The position numbers and the translations under genes are program-made. The notes beneath the pieces are model-generated. The model saw only the letters and a list, made by a program, of their open reading frames with translations, had not been told where the DNA came from and ran no database searches. From Bacteroidales bacterium (lineage in GTDB: Bacteria > Bacteroidota > Bacteroidia > Bacteroidales > WCHB1-69), in the NCBI GenBank assembly GCA_028684405.1, contig JAQUGA010000143.1:1-6595 (forward strand): a DNA stretch of 6,595 nucleotides, given 5' to 3'. Each line of letters opens with the position of its first letter. Position 1 is the stretch's first letter. Positions 1-6,595 of the stretch are shown piece after piece.

Positions 1-2
1 AT

Positions 3-203
3 GTGGCAAAATCAAACGTTGAAAGAAAAGATAAAAAAAACATAACCATAAACATTAATTCATCACAAATAGACGAAATAGAAGATGGTGACTCTATAAA
101 ATCAAATAACTTTTCCACGATAGATTTGATGCTCTCCATAACAGATGCTTTAGAGCTGAGCAAGAAAAGTAAAGACAAAATTAATCGTGAATCATTTTAT
201 TAA
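3..203 (+). CDS. Upstream part of an interrupted hypothetical gene (5' end outside window)
   Basis: This frame is open from the first complete codon at the left edge, so the gene probably begins upstream. A GTG at position 3 could serve as a start, but nothing upstream is visible to support it. The 66 visible residues are hydrophilic and rich in Lys, Asp, Ser and Asn, with no signal peptide or membrane segment; the second half (TIDLMLSITDALELSKK) looks helical. The frame ends at TAA 201-203, and exactly the same frame continues open from 204 to 488. From memory, a TIDLML-type helix followed by an FYWEFY-type segment resembles the C-terminal end of uncharacterised Bacteroidota TPR-containing proteins. 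That would make this and the next entry two pieces of one protein cut by a nonsense change. The resemblance is recollection, not a search result, and function is unknown. Confidence 0.45.
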   Translation: MAKSNVERKDKKNITININSSQIDEIEDGDSIKSNNFSTIDLMLSITDALELSKKSKDKINRESFY

Positions 204-206
204 AAA

Positions 207-488
207 TTGAAATCCCTGTCATCCCACTTAAAATCATCAAGAAGTGAAAACAAAGGTTTTTATTGGGAATTTTACGCTCAATTTTTCGTTGATATGCTTG
301 AAAATGAACATTTAGAAGCATTCTCATACATTGCGTTTATCGCTACTCAGGATAAAAAAGTCGTAAAATGGCTCGAAAAAAATGATAAGAAGATAAAATC
401 ACTCTACGAATGGGCTAGTAATTATTCATGGAATATTGCAGAAGCCCTCCATCCCATTGATGATTTAGAAATAATTACAAGAGATTAA
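207..488 (+). pseudogene. Downstream part of the interrupted hypothetical gene
   Basis: This 93-codon frame is the direct in-frame continuation of the preceding piece beyond TAA 201-203; only one codon (AAA, 204-206) separates that stop from TTG 207. The protein looks real: it is rich in aromatic residues, with GFYWEFYAQFF near residue 17, then regular helical segments (HLEAFSYIAFIATQ, KVVKWLEKNDKKIKSLYEWA), and an acidic end at TAA 486-488. It has no membrane segment or catalytic motif that I recognise. If translated separately, it would start at TTG 207 or at ATG 294 (residue 30). Neither has a clear ribosome binding site, and ATG 294 would discard the aromatic block. The simplest reading is the C-terminal end of one longer protein whose codon 201-203 became TAA, for example from GAA or AAA. 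A sequencing error or a real two-gene arrangement remains possible. It converges on sbcC. Confidence 0.5.
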
Positions 489-519
489 TCTGTTGGTTTT
501 TCTGGGAACAATCATTTTT

Positions 520-3500
520 CTATTTTATCACAATTTCACTCACTCCTGCTCCTTTTTTGATTAATTGAATTTGACACGGAATTCTCTCTTTCAACAACTC
601 TACGTGCGAAATAATTCCAATGGTTTTGCCTGTGGATTGTAGGTTTTCCAGAGCACTCAATGCCATCTCCAAGGTTTGTGGATCCAAAGCACCAAAACCT
701 TCATCAATAAAGAGCGATTCAACAGGATTTGAACCACTTGCCATATCCGACAAACCCAGAGCCAAAGCCAAACTAACCAAAAATGTTTCGCCTCCCGACA
801 AAGTATTCATCGGACGAATGTTATCTCCTTGATAGGTATCCACAATATCAAAATTTAGTTCTTGCAATCGCTTCATATCATGAGTCAAAAAAACTTCATA
901 ACGTCCACTGATTCGTGCTAAATGCTGATTGGCTTTCACAGCCAAAACCCGCATGGTTATGGATTGTGCATATTTCCGAAACTTGTCGCCATCGGCAGAA
1001 CCAATTAAATCCTTTAGTTTTTCCCAACGTGCCAATTCGCGTTGCTGATCTTCAATATTTTGCAGTATCTCAAGTTGCGATTTGCGAACTTCCTCATCTT
1101 GCAACAATATGGAATTCAATTGATTGTGCTTTCTTGAAAAGTCTTCATATTGAATTTTAACTATTTCTGTTTGCTCCAAAAGCATTTCCATCGACTCATC
1201 TGTTAACTTTTCTTGACTGAGTTTTTGCAATTGCTCCGAAATTGTTTGAAACCTCACTTTGCAAGCATTTTCTTCTCTTATTAACCCTTCGGATTGCTTT
1301 TTCAGAAACGAATATTGATCCTCGGATAATCGTTTTGCAAAAACATCATCCAAACTTTCAAAAACACCAACTGCTGAATCCATCAAGTTTTTGACAATTT
1401 CCTTACTCTCCTCTTCCATTTCTTTAAGATCCAAACGAGCATCTTTTTCCCTGCTAGTTTCCAGTTTCACTTGACTATTAATTTTCTCAAATTTGGATTT
1501 GGCACTATCCAATGTCTTTTTAAAATTGCTATTGTTCTCCTCAAATTCCTGAACAAGCTCTTTTACACTTCGACCTTCTAACAATGTTTTACGCTTATTT
1601 TGATACTCTTTTAAACGATTTTCAATTTCTGAAACTTCTTTTTCAATAGAAATTAAATCGTTTTGTTTAAGACCGTCCAAATGTTTTTTCAAAAGATTTA
1701 TCAAAACAGAATCTTGCTTGATTGTATCCGAAATTTGATGTCTCTTTTTAGAATTTGATTCAAATTCTTTTATCATCTCCGAAACACTATCAATTGTATC
1801 AGACTGATTGTCAGATAATTTTAAACCAAAAGGAGAAAGCTGTTTTTCGACCGTTTGTTTGCGCTCATTCCATCGATTCTGCAGGAGCAAGGTCTCCTTT
1901 TCTGTTTCAATTAAAAGATTTTCAATTCTTTTTAGCTCTATTTCAAGCTTGCTCTTTTCTAATAAATTTCCGTTTCGTTTTTGAGAAAGTTCGCTTAATT
2001 GGTTATTCAATATTTTTATTTTCTCATTTAAAGTGTCGGAACTGCTTATTTTCAAGTCGATCAAGCTTGCATTTTCGATGTATTTTGCTTTGAATTTTAA
2101 CAGCTTTTCATGCTCATCAATTTTCAAATTCTCAACTCCAACTTTTGATATTTCAGTATTAAAATCTGAAATAATCTTTTTCAATAAATCAGTTTGTTTT
2201 TCAATCAATATTTCTAATTCAGACAGATCTTTTTCCTTGGGCAAATCTATATTTATCTGATTTAGAGTATTTTTCAAAACATCTAAACTCTTTTTTTCAA
2301 TTTTTAATTGATTTTCAATTTCGGAAACATTAGAAACATAAGTATTTTCAACATACGGATGATGAATCGAACCGCATAAAAAACAAGGCTTGCCAGCTTC
2401 CAATTTGGTTCGGTCCGACTCGTAATTTTTCACCATCAGTTCTAATTTCTGATTGTTTTCCAAAGCATTAAGTAATTTCTCTTGAGAGATAATTTTGCCT
2501 TCAATATCTAACTTTTGATCGCTTAAATGTTTGAATGATTCTCTCTTAGTGTTTAGCAAAAGAGTTTTCTCATTCAAATCTTCATTCACTACCTTATATC
2601 TTTCAGAAAATGAACATAAGCTATTGATTATCAACACTTTTTCACTTGCAGAACGACTTTCTTCTCTCAAATCCTGTATGCTTTTTCCAGCAAAAATTCC
2701 ATCTAATTCGTCTCGTTTTACAAGTACTTCTTTTGAAAATTTTTCATGTAATTCTTGGAAATTTTGTTCAAGAGCTTTTAATTCCTGAACTTTTGTTTCC
2801 AATCCAGGCAATTGTTTTCTATAATCATCAACAACCTTCTGTTTAGCAACATAATCCTGATTAAGTTTTTCTAATTCAGGAAGTTGCACCAATAAATTTC
2901 CCCTTAATTCGGGCAAAGATTCATAATGAATTGATTTTTCAATCCATTTATTGATGATATTTAGTTGATTTTGACTTTCTACTATACGTTTTTCACAATC
3001 TGAATACTCTTTTTCCGAATTTTGAATCTTTTCAAGAAGTGTTTTTTTATTTTCCAAAGTCCTAGTATTTAGGCTTATCTGTTGCCGAATAAGTTCATCC
3101 AGTTCGTTGGCTTTATCAAAATCTGATGACAATAATTTGTATTTTTCATCCAGTGATTTGATTTCATTTTCAATGGAATGAACTTCCTTTTCCAAATTTG
3201 AATATTTTTCTCTAAGAAGTGGTATATTTTTCTCAAATTCTTCAATTCTATTTCTTATAGATGCGATATTTTCAGAGGTTTTTTCCCACAAGGAGAGTTT
3301 TCCATGAAGCGGAATCGTTTTCTCATGCCAGTCTAACTTTTCACGTTCAGCCGAAAAATCAGCATTTAATTTTTGAGCAATTTCGAGTTCAAGCAAAGCA
3401 TTATTATTTTCCTGCTGTTTTTCCTTTAGCTGTTTAAGCCACCTAATTTCGCTTTCTAATTTTTTTATTTTAATGTTTTGGGATTTCATTTCATTCGCCA

Positions 3501-4179
3501 ATCCTGTTTTTTGTATTTCAATATCTTGGCGTTCCTCCTCAGTAAGCACTTTGGCTTTTTCCAATAGAAGCTTTAAATCTTCATATTTTTTCAGTTCAAT
3601 TTTATGCTTCTCGAAAGCCCCTCTGGAAAAAATGCTGTAATTTTTTTGTTGTGTTATTTTTTCGAGCAACTCCCCTCTTTCTTTCGGTTTTGCTTTCATA
3701 AATGCAGCAAATTGACCCTGAGCCAACAAAACAGATTGTGTAAACTTATCCACATCCAAGCCCGTAATCTCTATAATTTTAGCCTTAATATCTGTCTTTT
3801 TTTCAGCTATATAGACAGGATTTTCTGGATTTGTAATATCAGCCAATCGACATTCTGAATTTTGCAAATCACCATCAGCCCTTTTTCGGGCTCTATGTCT
3901 TGTCCACGAAGAGCGATATATTTTATCATGAACCGAAAACTCTACTTCTGCGTATGCTTCCGCAGTGCCATAACTCATAATGTCATCTTCCGAAGAACCA
4001 CGCGGAATAGATTGATAAATGGCCAAGGAAATGGCATCCAATATCGTACTTTTTCCCGCTCCAGTTTCACCCGTTATGGCAAATAAACCACTTTCGGACA
4101 AAGGCGGTCGAGTGAAATCAATAACATATTCCCCTTTTATAGAATTCAGATTTTTTAAGGAAACTTTTAATATTCTCAT
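520..4179 (-). CDS. sbcC: SbcC, ATPase subunit of the SbcCD exonuclease (Rad50-like)
   Basis: SbcC is the SMC/Rad50-type ATPase of the SbcCD complex, which with SbcD cleaves DNA hairpins and palindromes and resects blocked double-strand ends in the cytoplasm. The 1219-residue protein has the full family layout. The N-terminal ATPase half carries a Walker A motif (GETGAGKST, residues 37-45) and a Q-loop (LAQGQF, about 152-157). A long Lys/Glu/Leu-rich coiled coil runs from about 190 to 1040 and is interrupted midway by the zinc hook CFLCG, with Cys599 and Cys602. The C-terminal ATPase half carries the ABC signature LSGGE (1127-1131), Walker B SLFIDE ending at Glu1160, a D-loop (GALD) and the switch His1192 (SHVE). 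It is somewhat longer than the E. coli protein (about 1050 residues), mostly in the coiled coil. The start is the ATG complementary to 4177-4179, giving the usual MRILKVSLKNLNSI opening 7 bases after the sbcD stop. The stop is TAG (520-522). The usual Pro after the first hook Cys is Phe here. Confidence 0.97.
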   Translation of the reverse strand: MRILKVSLKNLNSIKGEYVIDFTRPPLSESGLFAITGETGAGKSTILDAISLAIYQSIPRGSSEDDIMSYGTAEAYAEVEFSVHDKIYRSSWTRHRARKRADGDLQNSECRLADITNPENPVYIAEKKTDIKAKIIEITGLDVDKFTQSVLLAQGQFAAFMKAKPKERGELLEKITQQKNYSIFSRGAFEKHKIELKKYEDLKLLLEKAKVLTEEERQDIEIQKTGLANEMKSQNIKIKKLESEIRWLKQLKEKQQENNNALLELEIAQKLNADFSAEREKLDWHEKTIPLHGKLSLWEKTSENIASIRNRIEEFEKNIPLLREKYSNLEKEVHSIENEIKSLDEKYKLLSSDFDKANELDELIRQQISLNTRTLENKKTLLEKIQNSEKEYSDCEKRIVESQNQLNIINKWIEKSIHYESLPELRGNLLVQLPELEKLNQDYVAKQKVVDDYRKQLPGLETKVQELKALEQNFQELHEKFSKEVLVKRDELDGIFAGKSIQDLREESRSASEKVLIINSLCSFSERYKVVNEDLNEKTLLLNTKRESFKHLSDQKLDIEGKIISQEKLLNALENNQKLELMVKNYESDRTKLEAGKPCFLCGSIHHPYVENTYVSNVSEIENQLKIEKKSLDVLKNTLNQINIDLPKEKDLSELEILIEKQTDLLKKIISDFNTEISKVGVENLKIDEHEKLLKFKAKYIENASLIDLKISSSDTLNEKIKILNNQLSELSQKRNGNLLEKSKLEIELKRIENLLIETEKETLLLQNRWNERKQTVEKQLSPFGLKLSDNQSDTIDSVSEMIKEFESNSKKRHQISDTIKQDSVLINLLKKHLDGLKQNDLISIEKEVSEIENRLKEYQNKRKTLLEGRSVKELVQEFEENNSNFKKTLDSAKSKFEKINSQVKLETSREKDARLDLKEMEEESKEIVKNLMDSAVGVFESLDDVFAKRLSEDQYSFLKKQSEGLIREENACKVRFQTISEQLQKLSQEKLTDESMEMLLEQTEIVKIQYEDFSRKHNQLNSILLQDEEVRKSQLEILQNIEDQQRELARWEKLKDLIGSADGDKFRKYAQSITMRVLAVKANQHLARISGRYEVFLTHDMKRLQELNFDIVDTYQGDNIRPMNTLSGGETFLVSLALALGLSDMASGSNPVESLFIDEGFGALDPQTLEMALSALENLQSTGKTIGIISHVELLKERIPCQIQLIKKGAGVSEIVIK

Positions 4180-4186
4180 TGTCCAA

Positions 4187-5443
4187 CTATTTTAAATCAA
4201 CTTCTAATATCCACGATTTCAACTCATTAAAACTATTAACCAGCTCTTCTATTTCTGATTCTTCCAAGTTTTCAGCCTTGCAACGCATTTTGAAAATATC
4301 CATTTCAGAAAGTTCAGACAATGTTTTTGCTTCATTTTCTCTGGAATCATCTTCACCATCCACTCTTTTTTTGAATTGAATTGAATATTTTAAAATCTCT
4401 AAATCCTTTTCCAAAGCCAATTCTTTTATCAAATCAACTTCACTGCTTGCAAGATAATCTGTAAAAACAATTTCGCCCCAAGCATTTAGACCTTGCTTAT
4501 TTTCAAAATTCTCCATCATTTTTGTCACATTTTCCAAATTTCCCTTAAATTTTTGAATGGTTCTAAATGCAGGAATTTCGATTTCGGTAACAGATTCCAT
4601 TTGAAACCCATCAAATTCAACAAGCAATAATATTTTACGATCATTAATCTCCGAAAAACTCATTTTTATAGGCGAACCAGAATATCGAACATTCGGTTTT
4701 CCTCCCAAAATTTGAGGTTTATGAATATGTCCCAAAGCCAAATACGAAAATTGCTGATAGAAAGCCGACATATCAATTTGCACCAAATTTCCAATATGTA
4801 TATCATTTTCGCCCTCTTGTCGACTTGCATTATCCGACAAAATTGTATTTTGTGCAAACAAATGACCGGTAGCAATGCAAGGAACATCAGAATATTTTTT
4901 TATTTTTTGAGCCATTATGGAATAATGTTCTTTCATCCCATTTCGCATCGCTTCAATTCTATCGCTGTATTCCTGCCCAGCTACTGCTTTCATAATGTCG
5001 CGGTCGCGTAAATAGGGCACGGCAGCAATTACGGCTTGCAGTTTGTCCGCTTCGTTTTTGATTTCAATAATTTCATTGTCGTAATCAATTTGCCCCTCTT
5101 CATCCGAAGCGACACTTCCCACAACATGCACATTCAAAATGCTTAACACCTCCTTGGGTGCTTCGAGCATGGCAGGCGAATCGTGATTTCCGCCAATAAT
5201 AACCACATGTTTGCAACAAGTATGAAGCAATCTGGTCAGAAAAGAGTAATACATTTTTCGAGCTGAATTTGAAGGCATTCCGTTATCAAAAATATCTCCG
5301 GCAACGATTAGTAAATCAATGCAGTTTTCTTGGACAGTCTCAATCAAAAAATCCAAAAACATTTTTTGTTCTTCATCCCTCTCTTTACTCATCAATCGCG
5401 CTCCCAAGTGCCAATCGCTCGTATGCAATATTTTAAAACCCAT
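4187..5443 (-). CDS. sbcD: SbcD, nuclease subunit of the SbcCD exonuclease (Mre11-like)
   Basis: SbcD is the manganese-dependent phosphoesterase that supplies the 3'-5' exonuclease and hairpin endonuclease activity of SbcCD. The 418-residue protein shows the complete calcineurin-like phosphoesterase motif series in order: HTSDWHLG (Asp10, His12), GDIFD (Asp50), GNHD (Asn86, catalytic-type His87), ATGHLF (His194) and LGHIH (His239, His241). The conserved YSGSP follows at 254-258. The remainder, about 270-418, fits the capping region and the C-terminal helices that grip the base of the SbcC coiled coil. Length is close to the family norm of about 400. The start is the ATG complementary to 5441-5443, giving MGFKILHTSDWHLG; the metal-binding motif so near the N-terminus fits this start. 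It is the first gene of the operon; its TAG stop (4187-4189) lies 7 bases before sbcC, so the subunits are almost certainly co-transcribed. No metal ligand is missing. Confidence 0.97.
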   Translation of the reverse strand: MGFKILHTSDWHLGARLMSKERDEEQKMFLDFLIETVQENCIDLLIVAGDIFDNGMPSNSARKMYYSFLTRLLHTCCKHVVIIGGNHDSPAMLEAPKEVLSILNVHVVGSVASDEEGQIDYDNEIIEIKNEADKLQAVIAAVPYLRDRDIMKAVAGQEYSDRIEAMRNGMKEHYSIMAQKIKKYSDVPCIATGHLFAQNTILSDNASRQEGENDIHIGNLVQIDMSAFYQQFSYLALGHIHKPQILGGKPNVRYSGSPIKMSFSEINDRKILLLVEFDGFQMESVTEIEIPAFRTIQKFKGNLENVTKMMENFENKQGLNAWGEIVFTDYLASSEVDLIKELALEKDLEILKYSIQFKKRVDGEDDSRENEAKTLSELSEMDIFKMRCKAENLEESEIEELVNSFNELKSWILEVDLK

Positions 5444-5468
5444 AATTCATTTATAAAATAATAATAGT

Positions 5469-5476
5469 CAAAAGTA
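5469..5476 (-). promoter_or_regulatory. Candidate -7 promoter box of the sbcDC operon
   Basis: Read on the minus strand this is TACTTTTG, an exact match to the Bacteroidota -7 consensus TAnnTTTG, with its end 25 bases upstream of the sbcD start codon. It would give a leader of roughly 20 bases. I see no TTTG -33 element at the usual spacing of about 19-21 bases. In DNA this AT-rich such a box can occur by chance, so the call rests mainly on position. Confidence 0.4.
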
Positions 5477-5537
5477 AAAGATTTTATTCAATTTCTTTGG
5501 ATTAAAATAAATTTGCATAAACAAAAAGCTGCATTTA

Positions 5538-5580
5538 ACATTTGAATTCAGCTGATAAAATAAGAACCAAATTCAAATGT
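5538..5580. repeat. Perfect 11-bp inverted repeat with 21-base spacer
   Basis: ACATTTGAATT at 5538-5548 is the exact reverse complement of AATTCAAATGT at 5570-5580. It lies 95-137 bases upstream of the sbcD start codon. The stem is AT-rich and has no T-run directly after it on either strand, so a simple intrinsic terminator is unlikely. A protein-binding operator or the remains of an element are possible. The right arm overlaps a second minus-strand match to TAnnTTTG (TACATTTG, 5574-5581). Confidence 0.6.
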
Positions 5581-5738
5581 ATTTTCAATAAAATCAAAAA
5601 AAAACAGAATCTTTTTACATAATTATTTTTGTAAAACAAACATCATCGCACTTCACTAACACAGATCGTGATTTATATAATGTAGAAAATCCATATTTTA
5701 GCTTTTGTTAAATATACGAATACCTAAACTCATACAAG

Positions 5739-5898
5739 CAAAAACACTAATTCTTGTCATTTATGGAGTTAAAACGCACTAAAGCTTCTTTCACTCTTGA
5801 TCTTTGTGAGTATCAAATTCCTTAAAAACATGATACTAGCATAATTCATCTCCTCTCCCAAAAAAGATATTAAACTGCCAACTAAGTTAGTGTTTTTG
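5739..5898. repeat. Perfect 12-bp inverted repeats bounding a 160-bp segment
   Basis: CAAAAACACTAA at 5739-5750 on the plus strand is matched exactly by its reverse complement at 5887-5898, so both copies read inward from the ends of a 160-bp segment. The spacing is too long for an ordinary RNA hairpin and fits terminal inverted repeats of a miniature or decayed transposable element. No target-site duplication is evident next to the ends (CATACAAG on the left, TAATAATT on the right). The segment contains no recognisable transposase. The repeat itself is certain; the mobile-element reading is tentative. Confidence 0.5.
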
Positions 5899-5960
5899 TA
5901 ATAATTACAGGCATTCATGTGTCTTGGTGTTAGATGTTGCAATTTGTCATTCAAGATACG

Positions 5961-6032
5961 GAATTCCAGTTTGTTATAGAAAAATATACCGGAAAGTCAT
6001 GAATATAATCTTTTGAATACCAGATTGTTATA
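5961..6032. repeat. Imperfect 18-bp direct repeat, 54-bp period
   Basis: GAATTCCAGTTTGTTATA at 5961-5978 and GAATACCAGATTGTTATA at 6015-6032 agree at 16 of 18 positions, both differences being T to A. Each copy is preceded by GTCAT (5946-5950 and 5996-6000) and followed within a few bases by ATATAC, so the similarity extends weakly beyond the core. It may be a degenerate tandem duplication or a pair of binding sites. It lies 105-176 bases upstream of the tig -7 box. Confidence 0.5.
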
Positions 6033-6136
6033 TTTTTATCATATACTAAAGAAGAACACAATCAACTCTGTTTCAAAATTTGTAATGCTACAATTTAGAA
6101 AATAAAGATTCCGCATAAATAATTAAAATAAAGATG

Positions 6137-6144
6137 TATCTTTG
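6137..6144 (+). promoter_or_regulatory. -7 promoter box of tig
   Basis: TATCTTTG is an exact match to the Bacteroidota -7 consensus TAnnTTTG and is followed by CAGTCC, a context common at strong promoters in this phylum. Transcription would begin around 6150, leaving a leader of roughly 40 A-rich bases before the tig ATG at 6189. No TTTG -33 element is seen at the normal distance. Confidence 0.65.
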
Positions 6145-6188
6145 CAGTCCGAAAATAAATAACAACTGAAAAATAAACGATAGTAATA

Positions 6189-6595
6189 ATGAATTGTACC
6201 ACAGAAAACATCAATGACCTAGAATTAGGTGTAATTATCGAAATTGAGCCAAGTGATTACATGGCTGAAGTAGAATCGGAGATAAAAAAATTCCGTCAAA
6301 AAGCCAACATCCCTGGATTTCGTCCTGGCAAGGTTCCTGTAGGAATGATAAAAAAAATGTATGGTAAATCAATAAAAGCGGATATTATCAATAAAACCGT
6401 TTCAGATAATTTAGAAAAACATCTTAAGGATAATAACATTAAGTATCTTGGGGAACCCATCATCAATGAAGAGAAATCTTCCATTGATATTGAAAAAGAT
6501 GAAATTCAAAAATTCTACTTCGAGATTGGAATTCAGCCAGAAGTTGATTTAAAAGCCATCAAAGTTAAGGCAAAACAATACGAAATTGAAGCGAC
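6189..6595 (+). CDS. tig: Trigger factor, N-terminal part (runs off the right edge)
   Basis: Trigger factor is the ribosome-bound chaperone that meets nascent chains at the exit tunnel. The 135 visible codons cover the ribosome-binding N-terminal domain. The diagnostic ribosome-docking loop GFRPGKVP sits at residues 43-50, preceded by a helix (EVESEIKKFRQKANIP) and followed by the family's KKMYGKSIKADIINKTVSDNL segment. The later strand PIINEE and the FYFEIGIQPEVDL segment mark the end of this domain. The start at ATG 6189 gives MNCTTENINDLELGVIIEIE, matching the usual Bacteroidota opening (a short MN-T-ENI strand). The leader lacks a clear Shine-Dalgarno and is A-rich, as is normal for the phylum. 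The family is usually about 430-450 residues, so the peptidyl-prolyl isomerase and C-terminal domains should lie beyond the window. It is transcribed away from sbcD and is functionally unrelated to it. The frame is intact throughout. Confidence 0.95.
   Translation, partial: MNCTTENINDLELGVIIEIEPSDYMAEVESEIKKFRQKANIPGFRPGKVPVGMIKKMYGKSIKADIINKTVSDNLEKHLKDNNIKYLGEPIINEEKSSIDIEKDEIQKFYFEIGIQPEVDLKAIKVKAKQYEIEA

Larger units (their letters stand above)
5444..6188. other. 745-base AT-rich intergenic region between divergent sbcD and tig
   Basis: No convincing gene or structural RNA was seen here. The longest frame is a 61-codon minus-strand frame at 5769-5954 without recognisable motifs or a usable ribosome binding site. 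The region holds promoter-like boxes for sbcD (5469-5476) and tig (6137-6144), an 11-bp perfect inverted repeat (5538-5580), a 12-bp perfect inverted repeat spanning 160 bp (5739-5898) and an imperfect 18-bp direct repeat (5961-6032). The length and the repeats suggest decayed sequence, perhaps an old gene or small mobile element, but this is inference. Confidence 0.6.

Noticed and set aside
489..519. Possible bidirectional terminator between the convergent gene ends
   Set aside because: Only a 4-base pairing (TGTT with AACA) can be formed, with mismatches inside and no GC-rich stem, so a terminator cannot be supported.
620..4086. Several plus-strand open frames of 66-112 codons opposite sbcC
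   Set aside because: They are antisense shadows of a clearly coding minus-strand gene; none shows a recognisable domain or start signal.
4666..5011. Open frames overlapping sbcD on both strands
   Set aside because: sbcD carries every family motif in its own frame, and these overlapping frames have no independent support.
520..5443. The possibility that the SMC-like and phosphoesterase pair is a novel defence system
   Set aside because: Motif order, zinc hook, gene order (sbcD then sbcC) and C-terminal sequence all match ordinary SbcCD, and no additional defence genes are adjacent.
5769..5954. 61-codon minus-strand frame in the sbcD-tig gap
   Set aside because: There is no recognisable domain and no plausible ribosome binding site for the first ATG. 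It overlaps the 12-bp inverted repeat, and a frame this short is expected by chance. A weak thought that its N-terminus resembles the end of a transposase could not be supported.
5600..6130. tRNA, CRISPR array or riboswitch in the intergenic region
   Set aside because: No cloverleaf or T-loop sequence, no regularly spaced repeats and no GC-rich conserved aptamer-like pairing were seen.

Overview
The window looks like ordinary chromosome from a low-GC member of the Bacteroidota. The supporting signs are AT-rich coding DNA, weak or absent Shine-Dalgarno sequences, TAnnTTTG-type -7 promoter boxes and the style of the proteins. Order-level placement is not possible from the sequence alone; a Bacteroidales/Marinilabiliales-like organism is only a guess.

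Layout from left to right: (1) 3-488, plus strand, the 3' end of an unrecognised gene that enters from outside the window. It is read in one frame but cut by an in-frame TAA at 201-203, so it is probably a broken gene. (2) 520-5443, minus strand, a two-gene sbcD-sbcC operon encoding the SbcCD (Mre11-Rad50-like) DNA end-processing nuclease. sbcD is transcribed first and sbcC starts 7 bases after its stop. The operon converges on the broken gene, with 31 bases between the stop codons and no convincing terminator. (3) 5444-6188, a 745-base AT-rich stretch with no credible gene. It separates the divergently transcribed sbcD and tig and holds their promoter-like boxes, two perfect inverted repeats and one imperfect direct repeat. 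(4) 6189 to the right edge, plus strand, the first 135 codons of trigger factor (tig).

SbcD supplies the metal-dependent nuclease and SbcC the ATPase heads, coiled coil and zinc hook. Together they process hairpins, palindromic DNA and blocked DNA ends. Trigger factor is an unrelated ribosome-associated chaperone. I found no sign of an undescribed multi-gene system. The points most worth a second look are the interrupted left-hand gene, the zinc-hook variant in SbcC and the repeat-bearing intergenic region.
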